A DNA stretch of 30,687 nucleotides, taken from assembly GCA_934234185.1 (NCBI GenBank), contig CAKQHO010000031.1, positions 1-30,687 on the forward strand, read 5' to 3'. This DNA is from an uncultured Psychrobacillus sp. (GTDB lineage Bacteria; Bacillota; Bacilli; Bacillales_A; Planococcaceae). Below, in pieces: positions 24,833 to 30,687 of this stretch (positions are counted from its first letter, which is position 1; every line of letters starts with the position of its first letter). The translations under genes and the position numbers were made by a program. The notes beneath the pieces were generated by a model, which saw only the letters and a list, made by a program, of their open reading frames with translations, had not been told where the DNA came from and ran no database searches.

Positions 24833-26062
24833 ATGAAATTGCTTAAAAAGAAAGATGCCCACTCAGTTTATCTATACATTTGTTTTTTGTCTCAAATGTT
24901 TTTTACTTATATTTTTACAGTTAGCCTACTTTACCATGTAAAGGTAGTAGGGTTAGATCCGTTGCAGCTTGTAATAGTAGGAACCGTTCTAGAGCTTTCC
25001 GTTTTTTTATTTGAAATTCCAACGGGTGTTGTTTCAGATTTAAAAAGTCGTAAGCTGTCTATTGTCATAGGATACTTTTTAATAGGATTTGGATTTTTAC
25101 TAGAGGGATTGCTTCCCTATTTTATTCCTGTTTTACTTGCGCAGATAGCATGGGGTATTGGCTATACCTTTACAAGTGGCTCGCAGCAGGCATGGATTGC
25201 TGACGAAATTGGGGAGGAGAGAGCATCAAAAGCATTTATACAAGGTGCCAAAGCAAGTAGCATAGGAACTGTTATTGCGATTCCCTTAAGCATAGTTACT
25301 GCTTTTGTAACGATTAGTCTTCCTATTGTGCTAGGAGCTTTTTGTATGATTGGCTTAGCTTTTTGGCTGATTTTTTTCATGAAGGAGGAGAACTTCCAGC
25401 CTGTGGAAGAGGAGAGGCTTTCTACTTGGAGAACTATGACTGGAAATATGGGGAAAATAATATCTCAATCAAAAGCGAGCTTTCTCTTAAGGATGTTATT
25501 CCTAATTGCTTTATTCATAGGTTTCTATAGCGAAGGATTTGATAGGCTATGGCTTACTCATCTGCTGGATGTTTCAAAGCTGGCTGAGATGAGTGATGAG
25601 ATATTAATACTTCTCACTGGGGGATTGCAGCTAGTAGTGGTGGTGTTCTCTTTTGTTGCTCTTCACTTATTGAGTAAAAGTAAAATTTATACAAGTCTAA
25701 GTCTTATTTATATGACGCTTTTTATAGCCAGTCTCCTAATCATAATCGGGCTAATAGGATTTGCTTATGCCTCATTTACATTGGTAGCAGTTATTTGCTA
25801 TGTGTTGATTCAAATAATTAGAAAGATAATGTATCCATTAGAAGATGTATGGTTAAACAAAATGATTAAAGACTCGAATACAAGGGCGACCTTCTTCTCT
25901 GTAAAAGGTCAGGTGGATGCGATTGGACAAATTGGTGGGGGACCTGTGATTGGCTTAATTTCCACTAGCTTTACAGTGAAGGCGGGTTTGCTTGCGAGTG
26001 CTCTGCTACTTTCACCAGTGTTAATTCTTTATCAAAGGGTTATCAGAAGAGCGGAAAAATGA
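24833..26062 (+). CDS. MFS transporter
   Basis: The protein is 409 aa from the chosen start, with about 12 membrane segments. An MFS motif-A-like loop is at TGVVSDLKSRKLSIVIGYFL, then QIAWGIGYTFTSGSQQAWIADEIGEERASKAF. This pattern recalls drug-efflux-type or uncharacterised Bacillus MFS proteins, but the substrate is unknown. The reading frame is open for 48 codons further upstream, yet GGGAGG lies 7 nt before the ATG at 24833, and the upstream part lacks family character. It is divergent from mntA with an MntR-like box between them, so manganese-linked control is possible but unproven. Confidence 0.87.
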   Translation: MKLLKKKDAHSVYLYICFLSQMFFTYIFTVSLLYHVKVVGLDPLQLVIVGTVLELSVFLFEIPTGVVSDLKSRKLSIVIGYFLIGFGFLLEGLLPYFIPVLLAQIAWGIGYTFTSGSQQAWIADEIGEERASKAFIQGAKASSIGTVIAIPLSIVTAFVTISLPIVLGAFCMIGLAFWLIFFMKEENFQPVEEERLSTWRTMTGNMGKIISQSKASFLLRMLFLIALFIGFYSEGFDRLWLTHLLDVSKLAEMSDEILILLTGGLQLVVVVFSFVALHLLSKSKIYTSLSLIYMTLFIASLLIIIGLIGFAYASFTLVAVICYVLIQIIRKIMYPLEDVWLNKMIKDSNTRATFFSVKGQVDAIGQIGGGPVIGLISTSFTVKAGLLASALLLSPVLILYQRVIRRAEK

Positions 26063-26324
26063 AAGGGAAGAAGCAGTGTGATACTTCTTTCATGAGACCA
26101 CTTATAATTTTTTTGGAAGATAAGCGTACAATGTCAAATACTTTTTTCAAGTTTTAGGGTAACTCAAATACACCCACCGAAATATAATTTTTTTCAAGTG
26201 GCGATTAACCAAGTTTATTTAGTCCTGGGGCTTTTTTGTTTCCAAAACTATTATTTCATACACCAGAAAGTATAAAAATTTTATGCCATGAACTCAGTGT
26301 CTATGGTGATTTATTGTCCAACCT
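26063..26324. other. Intergenic stretch after the MFS gene
   Basis: This is AT-rich sequence with no supported gene. A weak hairpin near its start (TGAAAG...CTTTCA around 26059-26092) lacks a T tail. A tract CTGGGGCTTTTTTG at about 26224-26237 may belong to a poor terminator. Nothing else is recognised. Confidence 0.4.
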
Positions 26325-26438
26325 CCAACGCCTAGCCCCTAGAGGTCAAATGGGTAACGACTGCTGTGGCTGAGGAACTGCCTCATCGCCGCTTTCCATT
26401 TGCTTGTCCGGGAAGAAATAGGCCAGCGAATTTGCTAT
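26325..26438 (-). repeat. Dispersed palindromic repeat, copy D (full length but degenerate)
   Basis: Read on the minus strand it keeps the family order: GACAAGCAAATGG, GGCGATGAGGCAGTTCCTCA, GCCACAGCAGTCG, CATTTGACCTCTAGGGGC. The terminal AGCGCAAGCGCC inverted repeat is lost or strongly changed, so this is an older copy than those at 1, 5279 and 5405. Confidence 0.72.
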
Positions 26439-26460
26439 TTCTTATGGGCTAACCTTCTTT

Positions 26461-27402
26461 TTATCCAGAAGTTTTTATTGGTAAAAATATTTCCATATAT
26501 ATTTTTTCATAAATCCAATCATGACAATGCTTATCGTAGTATTCGAAGTCATAGCGATCTTCATCTACCTCGTAATGAGAAAAGGGTAACCAGTCATCGA
26601 GGATATATCTCCATGTTCCTCTGATAGAATCTACAAACTGATCAACTTTTACAAGAGGGGACCGGAATACGGCGTATAAACCTGCTGGGACAGTAAGCTT
26701 GGTAATGTCGTTTGGGATAGCAGTGCCTATGTCATAATGAACGGCAAAGAAGTAAGTGAAGCTGTCTACAAGCTTATCTCCATTAAGATTCAGACAAAAT
26801 TCTCCATGCTTTTCTGGTGTTAAAAGATTATATAAAGTAGTTTCAAATGCCTCCTCGGAAGAAATTCTTTCATCCCAAAAAGCAGGGGCATCTCTAGTGA
26901 AGGAAACCTTTTTACTATTACTTTTAAATATTTTTCCTGCAATTTCAAAGGCACCCATAGTAATAATCTTAGGCTGCATAATTACACCACCAGTTTTTTG
27001 TTCATGAAGGTGTAGAAGATTTAAACTGGGTGGCAAAGAGGTTGGACAATGGAGTTTATAAAGGCTAGGAGGGCTTCCAAAACATTTTTTGAAAGCTTTT
27101 GTAAAACCTGCATGTGTTTCAAATCCATATTCTAAAGCAATTTGAATAATTTTTTTACCTTCTAGTAATTCATATAAAGCAAATTGAAGCTTTCTTTTTA
27201 GTACATAATCCATCAGTGTATAGCCGGTTACCTGGTGAAAAATTCTAGAAAAATGGTAGGATGAGTAGCCGGCAAGAGATGACAACTCATCAGTGGATAT
27301 ATCCTCTTTAATATGTTCGTCTATGTAGTCGATAACTTCTTGTAATAAATCTAACTGTTGAATAACGCATTCCGCCTTAGCTTTTGTTATTTTAATTTTC
27401 AC
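26461..27402 (-). CDS. AraC-family regulator with a GyrI-like effector domain
   Basis: This 313-aa protein has an N-terminal AraC double helix-turn-helix (about 18-118: DELSSLAGYSSYHFSRIFH, then IALEYGFETHAGFTKAFKK, FGSPPSLYK). A linker leads to a GyrI/Rob-type C-terminal domain (about 140-310: PAGLYAVFRSPL, YEVDEDRYDFEYYD), which binds small molecules in BmrR- and Rob-like proteins. It is probably a ligand-responsive activator. The start is taken as GTG at 27402, but no good ribosome site precedes it, so the first residues are uncertain. It is divergent from the beta-lactamase-fold gene 77 bp away, a likely target besides itself. Confidence 0.88.
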   Translation of the reverse strand: MKIKITKAKAECVIQQLDLLQEVIDYIDEHIKEDISTDELSSLAGYSSYHFSRIFHQVTGYTLMDYVLKRKLQFALYELLEGKKIIQIALEYGFETHAGFTKAFKKCFGSPPSLYKLHCPTSLPPSLNLLHLHEQKTGGVIMQPKIITMGAFEIAGKIFKSNSKKVSFTRDAPAFWDERISSEEAFETTLYNLLTPEKHGEFCLNLNGDKLVDSFTYFFAVHYDIGTAIPNDITKLTVPAGLYAVFRSPLVKVDQFVDSIRGTWRYILDDWLPFSHYEVDEDRYDFEYYDKHCHDWIYEKIYMEIFLPIKTSG

Positions 27403-27479
27403 TTAATTACAATCATATACAAAATAGTTCGATTATAATAGTCTAGAAGGAAAATTTACGACGATGAGGAGTGAGTGAA

Positions 27480-28292
27480 ATGGAAGCGTTGGTAGATAAA
27501 GTCAAGGATGTTATTAATTCGTCTAAAGGGGTATGGGGTATTGTCTTAGAGGATTTAGTTAGTGGGGAGAAATGGGAGTTAAATAGTAAGGAGCTTTTTT
27601 ACGCAGCGAGTGTTATTAAAGTTCCCATCATGGCAGCAGTATTTGCAGAAGTAGAAAATGGGAAGCTCTCTTTAGATGACTCTTTTGTGTTACGTGAGGA
27701 AGACTTTGTAGGTGGATCGGGAGTACTTCAACATTTTACTCCGGGCTCTAAATTACCAATTAGAGATTTAGTGATGTTAATGATTATCCAAAGTGATAAT
27801 TCTGCCACCAATATGCTAATTAATTTGATTGGGAATGAATCTATTGTTGCTACAATGAAAGCGGCTGGAATGGAATATAGCACATTTTATAATAAACTTA
27901 TGATGAATAACCCTAATCCAAAGGGCTACAACATGATTGCTGCAACAGATATAGCACTTTTGTTAAAGAAAATGGCTTTGCTAGAGCTGGTAAGTGAGTC
28001 TGCAAGTAAGGAAATGCTAAATATAATGAAGAAGCAACAGGTTCAGGACTGCCTTCCACATAAATTTCCATCCCCATATTCGGATTTTAACAGTGGCTGC
28101 CCCGCATGGGAATTAGCTCATAAGACAGGATGGATTCCGGGAACGCGACACGATGTCGGTATTTTATATATCGGAGAAAAAAAGCTGGCTGTAACCGTAC
28201 TGTCTAAAGAGGAGGATGACCTAGTCTCTAAGCAGATGTTAGCAGATATTGGAGAGATGGTCTATCAGTATCTAGCTTATGAAGGAAATTGA
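27480..28292 (+). CDS. Beta-lactamase-fold serine hydrolase without signal peptide
   Basis: This 270-aa protein of the class A beta-lactamase/transpeptidase superfamily has the three active-site elements S44-V-I-K47, S105-D-N107 and K215-T-G217. It has no signal peptide, so it would be cytoplasmic. The omega-loop region (FYNKLMMNNPNPKGYNM) lacks the glutamate of the class A ExxLN motif that drives deacylation. It is thus more likely an esterase or peptidase-like relative than an efficient beta-lactamase; that is an inference. The frame is open from GTG 27471, but GAGGAG is best spaced for the ATG at 27480. It is divergent from an AraC/GyrI-like regulator. Confidence 0.87.
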   Translation: MEALVDKVKDVINSSKGVWGIVLEDLVSGEKWELNSKELFYAASVIKVPIMAAVFAEVENGKLSLDDSFVLREEDFVGGSGVLQHFTPGSKLPIRDLVMLMIIQSDNSATNMLINLIGNESIVATMKAAGMEYSTFYNKLMMNNPNPKGYNMIAATDIALLLKKMALLELVSESASKEMLNIMKKQQVQDCLPHKFPSPYSDFNSGCPAWELAHKTGWIPGTRHDVGILYIGEKKLAVTVLSKEEDDLVSKQMLADIGEMVYQYLAYEGN

Positions 28293-28303
28293 CGAATGTT
28301 AAG

Positions 28304-28335
28304 TAGAACCCCAAAAGACTAGCTTTTGGGTTCTA
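28304..28335 (+). terminator. Terminator after the serine hydrolase gene
   Basis: The stem TAGAACCC(C)AAAAG/CTTTTGGGTTCTA, with one bulged C and a short loop, is followed by TTTTAATTT. It overlaps the 3' end of the convergent small ORF. Confidence 0.85.
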
Positions 28336-28546
28336 TTTTAATTTCTCCGACTAGCTCATAAAGTACTTCTTGAAAGGCTTTGTTTAATTGGAACATAGAC
28401 ATTTCCTTCTCTTCCTCTGTAGAAATAGAATTCTGTATGTCCATTCTTAAGGAGTAGTATATTTCCTTTAGCGTTACGGTAGTGGTAGTTACAGTATTTA
28501 AGAGAAGCTCCTGTTTGAGTTGCTCTTTGTAATCCTCTTTTATCAT
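28319..28546 (-). CDS. Small hypothetical protein (75 aa)
   Basis: I do not recognise this protein. It is soluble, charged and predicted mostly helical (IKEDYKEQLKQELLLN ... EEEKEMSMFQLNKAFQEVL), with no Cys, signal or membrane segment, and its composition looks like real coding sequence. The ATG at 28546 follows an AAAGGGA about 10 nt upstream; the frame also allows a TTG at 28567. Its 3' end lies inside the convergent terminator. It is the next gene after the cobalamin-riboswitch micro-ORF and its terminator, so it could be reached by read-through or have its own promoter. Confidence 0.5.
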   Translation of the reverse strand: MIKEDYKEQLKQELLLNTVTTTTVTLKEIYYSLRMDIQNSISTEEEKEMSMFQLNKAFQEVLYELVGEIKIEPKS

Positions 28547-28651
28547 TTTTATTGCATCCCTTTCCAATTAGAAAAACACCTATTACGTAAAAATAGAGCG
28601 ATAAGATGTTTTTTATGGATTTCCTTGAAAAATTATTCTTTCTTATCAACT

Positions 28652-28682
28652 AAAAAAACATCATCCTAGATAAAGGATGATG
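28652..28682 (-). terminator. Terminator overlapping the end of the cobalamin-riboswitch micro-ORF
   Basis: On the minus strand a perfect 8-bp stem CATCATCC/GGATGATG with an 8-nt loop is followed by TTTTTTT. The micro-ORF's last codons form the left arm and its TGA stop lies in the right arm. Confidence 0.9.
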
Positions 28683-28801
28683 TTAGTGAATGTAAATACG
28701 ATAAAATATAACACAAGTGGATAGGGAAAGAGTTTCTTCCTATCAAAGTAGTATATATTTAAACGTACCATGACTTCTTCAAGCAAATGCCTGTAGATCA
28801 C
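28661..28801 (-). CDS. 46-aa micro-ORF under a cobalamin riboswitch
   Basis: This short ORF starts with GTG at 28801, 5 nt after AGGAGGT, directly downstream of the riboswitch hairpin that overlaps that ribosome site. The predicted product begins MIYRHLLEEVMVRLN and ends with a hydrophobic stretch (PLVLYFIVFTFTNIILYLG) that could cross the membrane once. It does not resemble CbtB or any protein I know. Its stop lies inside a terminator. It may be a real small membrane protein, a regulatory leader peptide, or chance sequence left after loss of a larger gene. The strong ribosome site and riboswitch placement are the evidence for translation. Confidence 0.45.
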   Translation of the reverse strand: MIYRHLLEEVMVRLNIYYFDRKKLFPYPLVLYFIVFTFTNIILYLG

Positions 28802-28810
28802 TTAACACCT

Positions 28811-28824
28811 CCTATCCGCGTAGG
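28811..28824 (-). promoter_or_regulatory. Riboswitch L13-type hairpin overlapping the ribosome site
   Basis: On the minus strand CCTA-CGCGGA-TAGG forms a small hairpin whose right arm is the start of the AGGAGG ribosome site. Its loop GCGG can pair with CCGC in the conserved CCCGCAACTG loop of the aptamer, the kissing contact used by cobalamin riboswitches to shut translation. Confidence 0.7.
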
Positions 28825-28831
28825 GTTTTGG

Positions 28832-29007
28832 TGTGTACTCGAATTAGGCAGGTCTCCTGGCTCATGATCATTGCTTTGCTTTCCCTTCCCATTACAAGGT
28901 AACAGTGGACTAAAAGCTTGCTCACATTTACAGTTGCGGGACAGCGTCGGATTTGCACCGAACTTCCCTTTTAAGTTCTTCCTTCGAAGAACACCTAGTT
29001 CTACACA
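28832..29007 (-). ncRNA. Cobalamin (B12) riboswitch
   Basis: Read on the minus strand, the conserved elements appear in order: GGTGCAAATCCGACGCTGTC, CCCGCAACTGTAAATG, and the B12 box AGCCAGGAGACCTGCC. Closing stem P1 pairs TGTGTA (29007-29002) with TACACA (28837-28832). The aptamer looks complete. It should bind a cobalamin and control the ribosome site just downstream. The element follows the FAD dehydrogenase gene on the same strand but is separated from its stop by about 30 nt. No cobalamin synthesis, transport or B12-dependent enzyme gene lies downstream within the window. Confidence 0.94.
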
Positions 29008-29038
29008 ATATGAAATTACACTCTTACTATATCATAAG

Positions 29039-29671
29039 TTATGAATCCCGTAGCGTTAAATCTTTAAGTATAGAACGTGCTGTTTCTCTGCCGGTGAATA
29101 GGCAACCACCTAAAAAGGTACCCTCTAATGCTCGGTAGCCATGCATCCCACCACCACCAAAGCCAGTCACCTCTCCTGCAGCATATAAGCCCACAATTTG
29201 TTTTCCTTCGCTATTTAATACATGTCCTCCTAAATCAGTTTGCAAGCCACCTAAAGTTTTACGAGTGAGTATATTTAAACGGACAGCAATTAAAGGTCCT
29301 TGTTTTGGATCTAGAATCTTATGAGGAGCTGCTACACGAATTAGCTTATCTCCTATATAGTTTCTAGCACCTCTTAAAGCGGTTATTTGAAGGTCCTTTG
29401 TAAAATTATTATCCATTTCTCGATCTCTAGCAGTAAGCTGTTTTTCGATTTCTTCATAACGTACTAAATTATTTCCAGTCAGCTTGTTCATTCCAGAAAC
29501 TAGTTCCTCCAGATTATTCGCTACTATGAAGTCCTCTCCTTTATCCATAAACGCCTTAACAGGGGAAGTTGGACCCGGTAAAATACGCTTTAAAACTTCT
29601 TTTATACTTTTCCCTGTTAAATCTGGGTTCTGCTCAGACCCTGATAATGCAAACTCTTTTTCAATAATTTT
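29039..29671 (-). CDS. FAD-binding dehydrogenase, C-terminal part only
   Basis: About 210 codons encode the C-terminal part of a flavoprotein of the fumarate reductase/3-ketosteroid dehydrogenase group. The final FAD-binding region is clear: TRKTLGGLQTDLGGHV, GLYAAGEVTGFGGGGMHGYR and ALEGTFLGGCLFTGRETA. The N-terminal Rossmann motif (GxGxxG) and substrate domain are absent. Instead the frame continues at about 29,657-29,671 into a PRC-barrel protein. From memory, family members read ...TQKIIEKEFALSGSEQNP..., so the KIIEK at the seam belongs to the native protein. The intact gene should run about 550 aa. The truncation is most likely an artefact of joining. Confidence 0.85.
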   Translation of the reverse strand, partial: KIIEKEFALSGSEQNPDLTGKSIKEVLKRILPGPTSPVKAFMDKGEDFIVANNLEELVSGMNKLTGNNLVRYEEIEKQLTARDREMDNNFTKDLQITALRGARNYIGDKLIRVAAPHKILDPKQGPLIAVRLNILTRKTLGGLQTDLGGHVLNSEGKQIVGLYAAGEVTGFGGGGMHGYRALEGTFLGGCLFTGRETARSILKDLTLRDS

Positions 29672-29674
29672 TTC
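29654..29674. other. Chimeric junction between two unrelated genes
   Basis: Left of this point the minus-strand frame encodes the FAD dehydrogenase C-terminus; right of it the same frame encodes a PRC-barrel protein. The 15-nt KIIEK coding stretch (29657-29671) fits both parents and would act as shared sequence for a mis-join. Base and codon habits change here too: the right side has many more A and T homopolymer runs and TTT/AAA-rich codons. Confidence 0.75.
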
Positions 29675-30415
29675 GGTTATAGCCTGCATATCTTTAACAA
29701 TAATTTCGCCATTCAGTCCAAGGATTGTTTTATTTGCGCGTTTCCCCAAAATTGATTTCGGGTTTGAAACAAGTTTTTTAGGAAAGGTTATTTCCGTTTT
29801 TTTTGGCTTTGAAATTTCAAAAGTCCCTTCGATTTTTCGTCCTTTTGAAAAACTTGATTCGTTAAAATTGTTGCTTATAATTGGAAAACCTGCATCCTCT
29901 TCTTTCAAAATTGAAACTTTAATTTCTGGCAAATTTTGAACAACAATCTTTTGATTTTTTGGTTTAAATTTTGTAATGCTTGCCGTGCTTTCAAGGTCGA
30001 AAATTGCGGCATCTTCTCCAACGCTTAAAAGAAGCGAACTTGGGATTGCAACTCCGCTTGATGTTTCAAAAACAAGCGCAGAAAATTTTTCATCAAAAAA
30101 AACATCAACAATTTTCCCAAGACAATCGCCTTTTATTGTTAACGCATCATTTGTAACAATTTTTTCTGGATCGTTAAATCCCCCTTGCGAGATTTCAAGG
30201 TCATTTAGATTTCGAATTGTTATGCTGTCTTCGCCAATTGAATATATTTTGTTTGATGAAAGAAAAAACTCGTTTTCCGACTCGTCGCTAAAAACAAAAA
30301 AACCTGAAATTTTCTTTGTTTTTGGGTTAAACAAAAAATTTTTAACTGTTCCCGCAAGTGCCCCTTCAAACAAACTGTAAACAGGTTTTGAAATTATTTG
30401 TGAAACTTTTTGCAT
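29657..30415 (-). CDS. PRC-barrel domain protein, N-terminal part only
   Basis: About 250 codons encode two PRC-barrel-like units: residues about 5-75 (SKPVYSLFEGALAGTVKNFL ... SSNKIYSIGEDSITI) and about 90-150 (LGKIVDVFFDEKFSALVFE ... IPSSLLLSVGEDA). A low-complexity linker follows, then GKRANKTILGLNGEIIVKDM (about 226-245). PRC-barrels are found in RNA-processing and photosynthetic-reaction-centre-related proteins, and clostridial-type versions often carry this tail. Function is unknown. GGGAGG precedes the ATG at 30415. The natural C-terminus is missing because of the junction. Confidence 0.72.
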
Positions 30416-30472
30416 TGTTGCCTCCCTTAAAACACATTTTGCAATTAATTTAATCTATTTTTTCGCACCCGA

Positions 30473-30512
30473 TTTTATGCTAACACTTGCATTATTCGAG
30501 CTTTTATGCTAA
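30473..30512 (+). repeat. Direct 11-bp repeat in the divergent promoter region
   Basis: TTTTATGCTAA occurs at 30473-30483 and 30502-30512, 29 bp apart. The second copy forms part of a -10 region. It may be an operator pair or a duplicated promoter. Confidence 0.55.
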
Positions 30513-30515
30513 GAT
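30487..30515 (+). promoter_or_regulatory. Promoter of the gene at the right edge
   Basis: TTGCAT (30487-30492), 17 bp, and TAAGAT (30510-30515) preceded by TGC, giving an extended -10 (TGCTAAGAT). Confidence 0.6.
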
Positions 30516-30538
30516 ATTTAATAATCAGGGAGGGCAAA

Positions 30539-30687
30539 ATGTGCTTTGGAAGAACCAAATTTGTTAAACCAAATTTAAACATAACATCAAAGGAACTTGT
30601 TTTTTTCCAAGATTTTAAGAGAAACAGAATCTATTTTGGAACGCCAGTTGAAGTTCCAAGAAACTTTGCTTTCGTTATAACTAAGGA
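30539..30687 (+). CDS. Unrecognised gene, 5' part only
   Basis: An ATG at 30539 follows AGGGAGG at good spacing and a plausible extended -10 promoter. The open frame continues for 49 codons to the window edge. The product starts MCFGRTKFVKPNLN and contains FFQDFKRNRIYFGTPVEVPR; I do not recognise it. There is no signal peptide. It is divergent from the PRC-barrel gene and lies on the part of the window that seems to come from another genome. Confidence 0.55.
   Translation, partial: MCFGRTKFVKPNLNITSKELVFFQDFKRNRIYFGTPVEVPRNFAFVITK

Noticed and set aside
28356..28649. 97-codon minus-strand open frame overlapping the 75-aa gene
   Set aside because: The alternative frame (28319-28546) has a better start context and more protein-like composition; this one is Cys/Asn/Tyr-rich with no ribosome site.
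29484..30380. Plus-strand open frames of 134-151 codons opposite the fused frame
   Set aside because: They are antisense to the FAD and PRC-barrel coding regions; long antisense frames are expected where the coding strand is rich in GAA/AAA codons.
29039..30415. A genuine PRC-barrel/FAD-dehydrogenase fusion enzyme
   Set aside because: Both halves are truncated at internal points of their domains and share coding sequence at the seam, which fits a mis-join better than a fusion.
1..30687. CRISPR arrays, tRNA/rRNA genes, prophage or transposase genes
   Set aside because: Reading both strands, I saw no regularly spaced repeat-spacer array, no tRNA-like cloverleaf and no integrase or transposase protein. 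The only repeats are the dispersed hairpins and short operators. Phage-type defence genes were also not seen.

Overview
The window reads as a low-GC, Gram-positive Bacillaceae/Planococcaceae-type chromosome segment (a Bacillus, Psychrobacillus or Lysinibacillus relative). The grounds are strong AGGAGG ribosome sites, TTG/GTG starts, sigma-A promoters, T-tailed terminators, lipoproteins with short LxxC lipoboxes, lysine and cobalamin riboswitches, an mntABCD operon with MntR-like boxes, and HrtBA/IsdG-type heme genes. The genus is an inference. The last ~1 kb (about 29,660 to the end) does not look like the same genome.

Layout: 1-81, a GC-rich dispersed repeat cut by the window edge; 100-873 (-) pgeF; 1117-3054 (+) chemoreceptor; 3326-3931 (+) secreted LysM-CAP protein; 4180-5274 (+) exported metallo-beta-lactamase-fold hydrolase; 5279-5480, two tandem copies of the dispersed repeat; 5581-5970 (+) small lipoprotein; 6078-8920 (+) a lysine riboswitch followed by a complete amino-acid ABC importer (probably lysine); 9094-9804 (+) GNAT acetyltransferase; 9847-12742 (-) a heme-stress module (PadR regulator, HrtB-like permease, HrtA-like ATPase, IsdG-type heme-degrading enzyme) with palindromic operators over a near-consensus promoter; 12956-14122 (+) TraB-family membrane protein; 14199-15259 (-) tatC then tatA; 15562-15819 (+) small membrane protein; 16065-18978 (+) MFS - CapA-like - methyltransferase operon; 19137-21065 (-) Tet(M)/EF-G-like GTPase; 21131-24585 (-) mntABCD; 24833-26062 (+) second MFS transporter; 26325-26438, a degenerate fourth repeat copy; 26461-27402 (-) AraC/GyrI-like regulator, divergent from 27480-28292 (+) a beta-lactamase-fold hydrolase; 28319-29007 (-) a complete cobalamin riboswitch that drives only a 46-codon ORF ending in a terminator, then a 75-aa hypothetical gene; 29039-29671 (-) the C-terminal part of an FAD-binding dehydrogenase.

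At about 29,654-29,674 the FAD dehydrogenase reading frame runs without a stop into an unrelated PRC-barrel protein. The KIIEK stretch at the seam seems to belong to both parent proteins, so I read this as a chimeric join (assembly or amplification template switch) rather than a real fusion. Beyond it lie the PRC-barrel 5' part, a divergent promoter region and the start of an unrecognised gene.

Most genes are ordinary housekeeping or accessory functions. The items most worth follow-up are the orphan cobalamin riboswitch with its micro-ORF/terminator overlap, the PadR-controlled heme-detoxification module, the lysine riboswitch that assigns a substrate to the ABC importer, the paired MntR-like boxes, and the chimeric right end.
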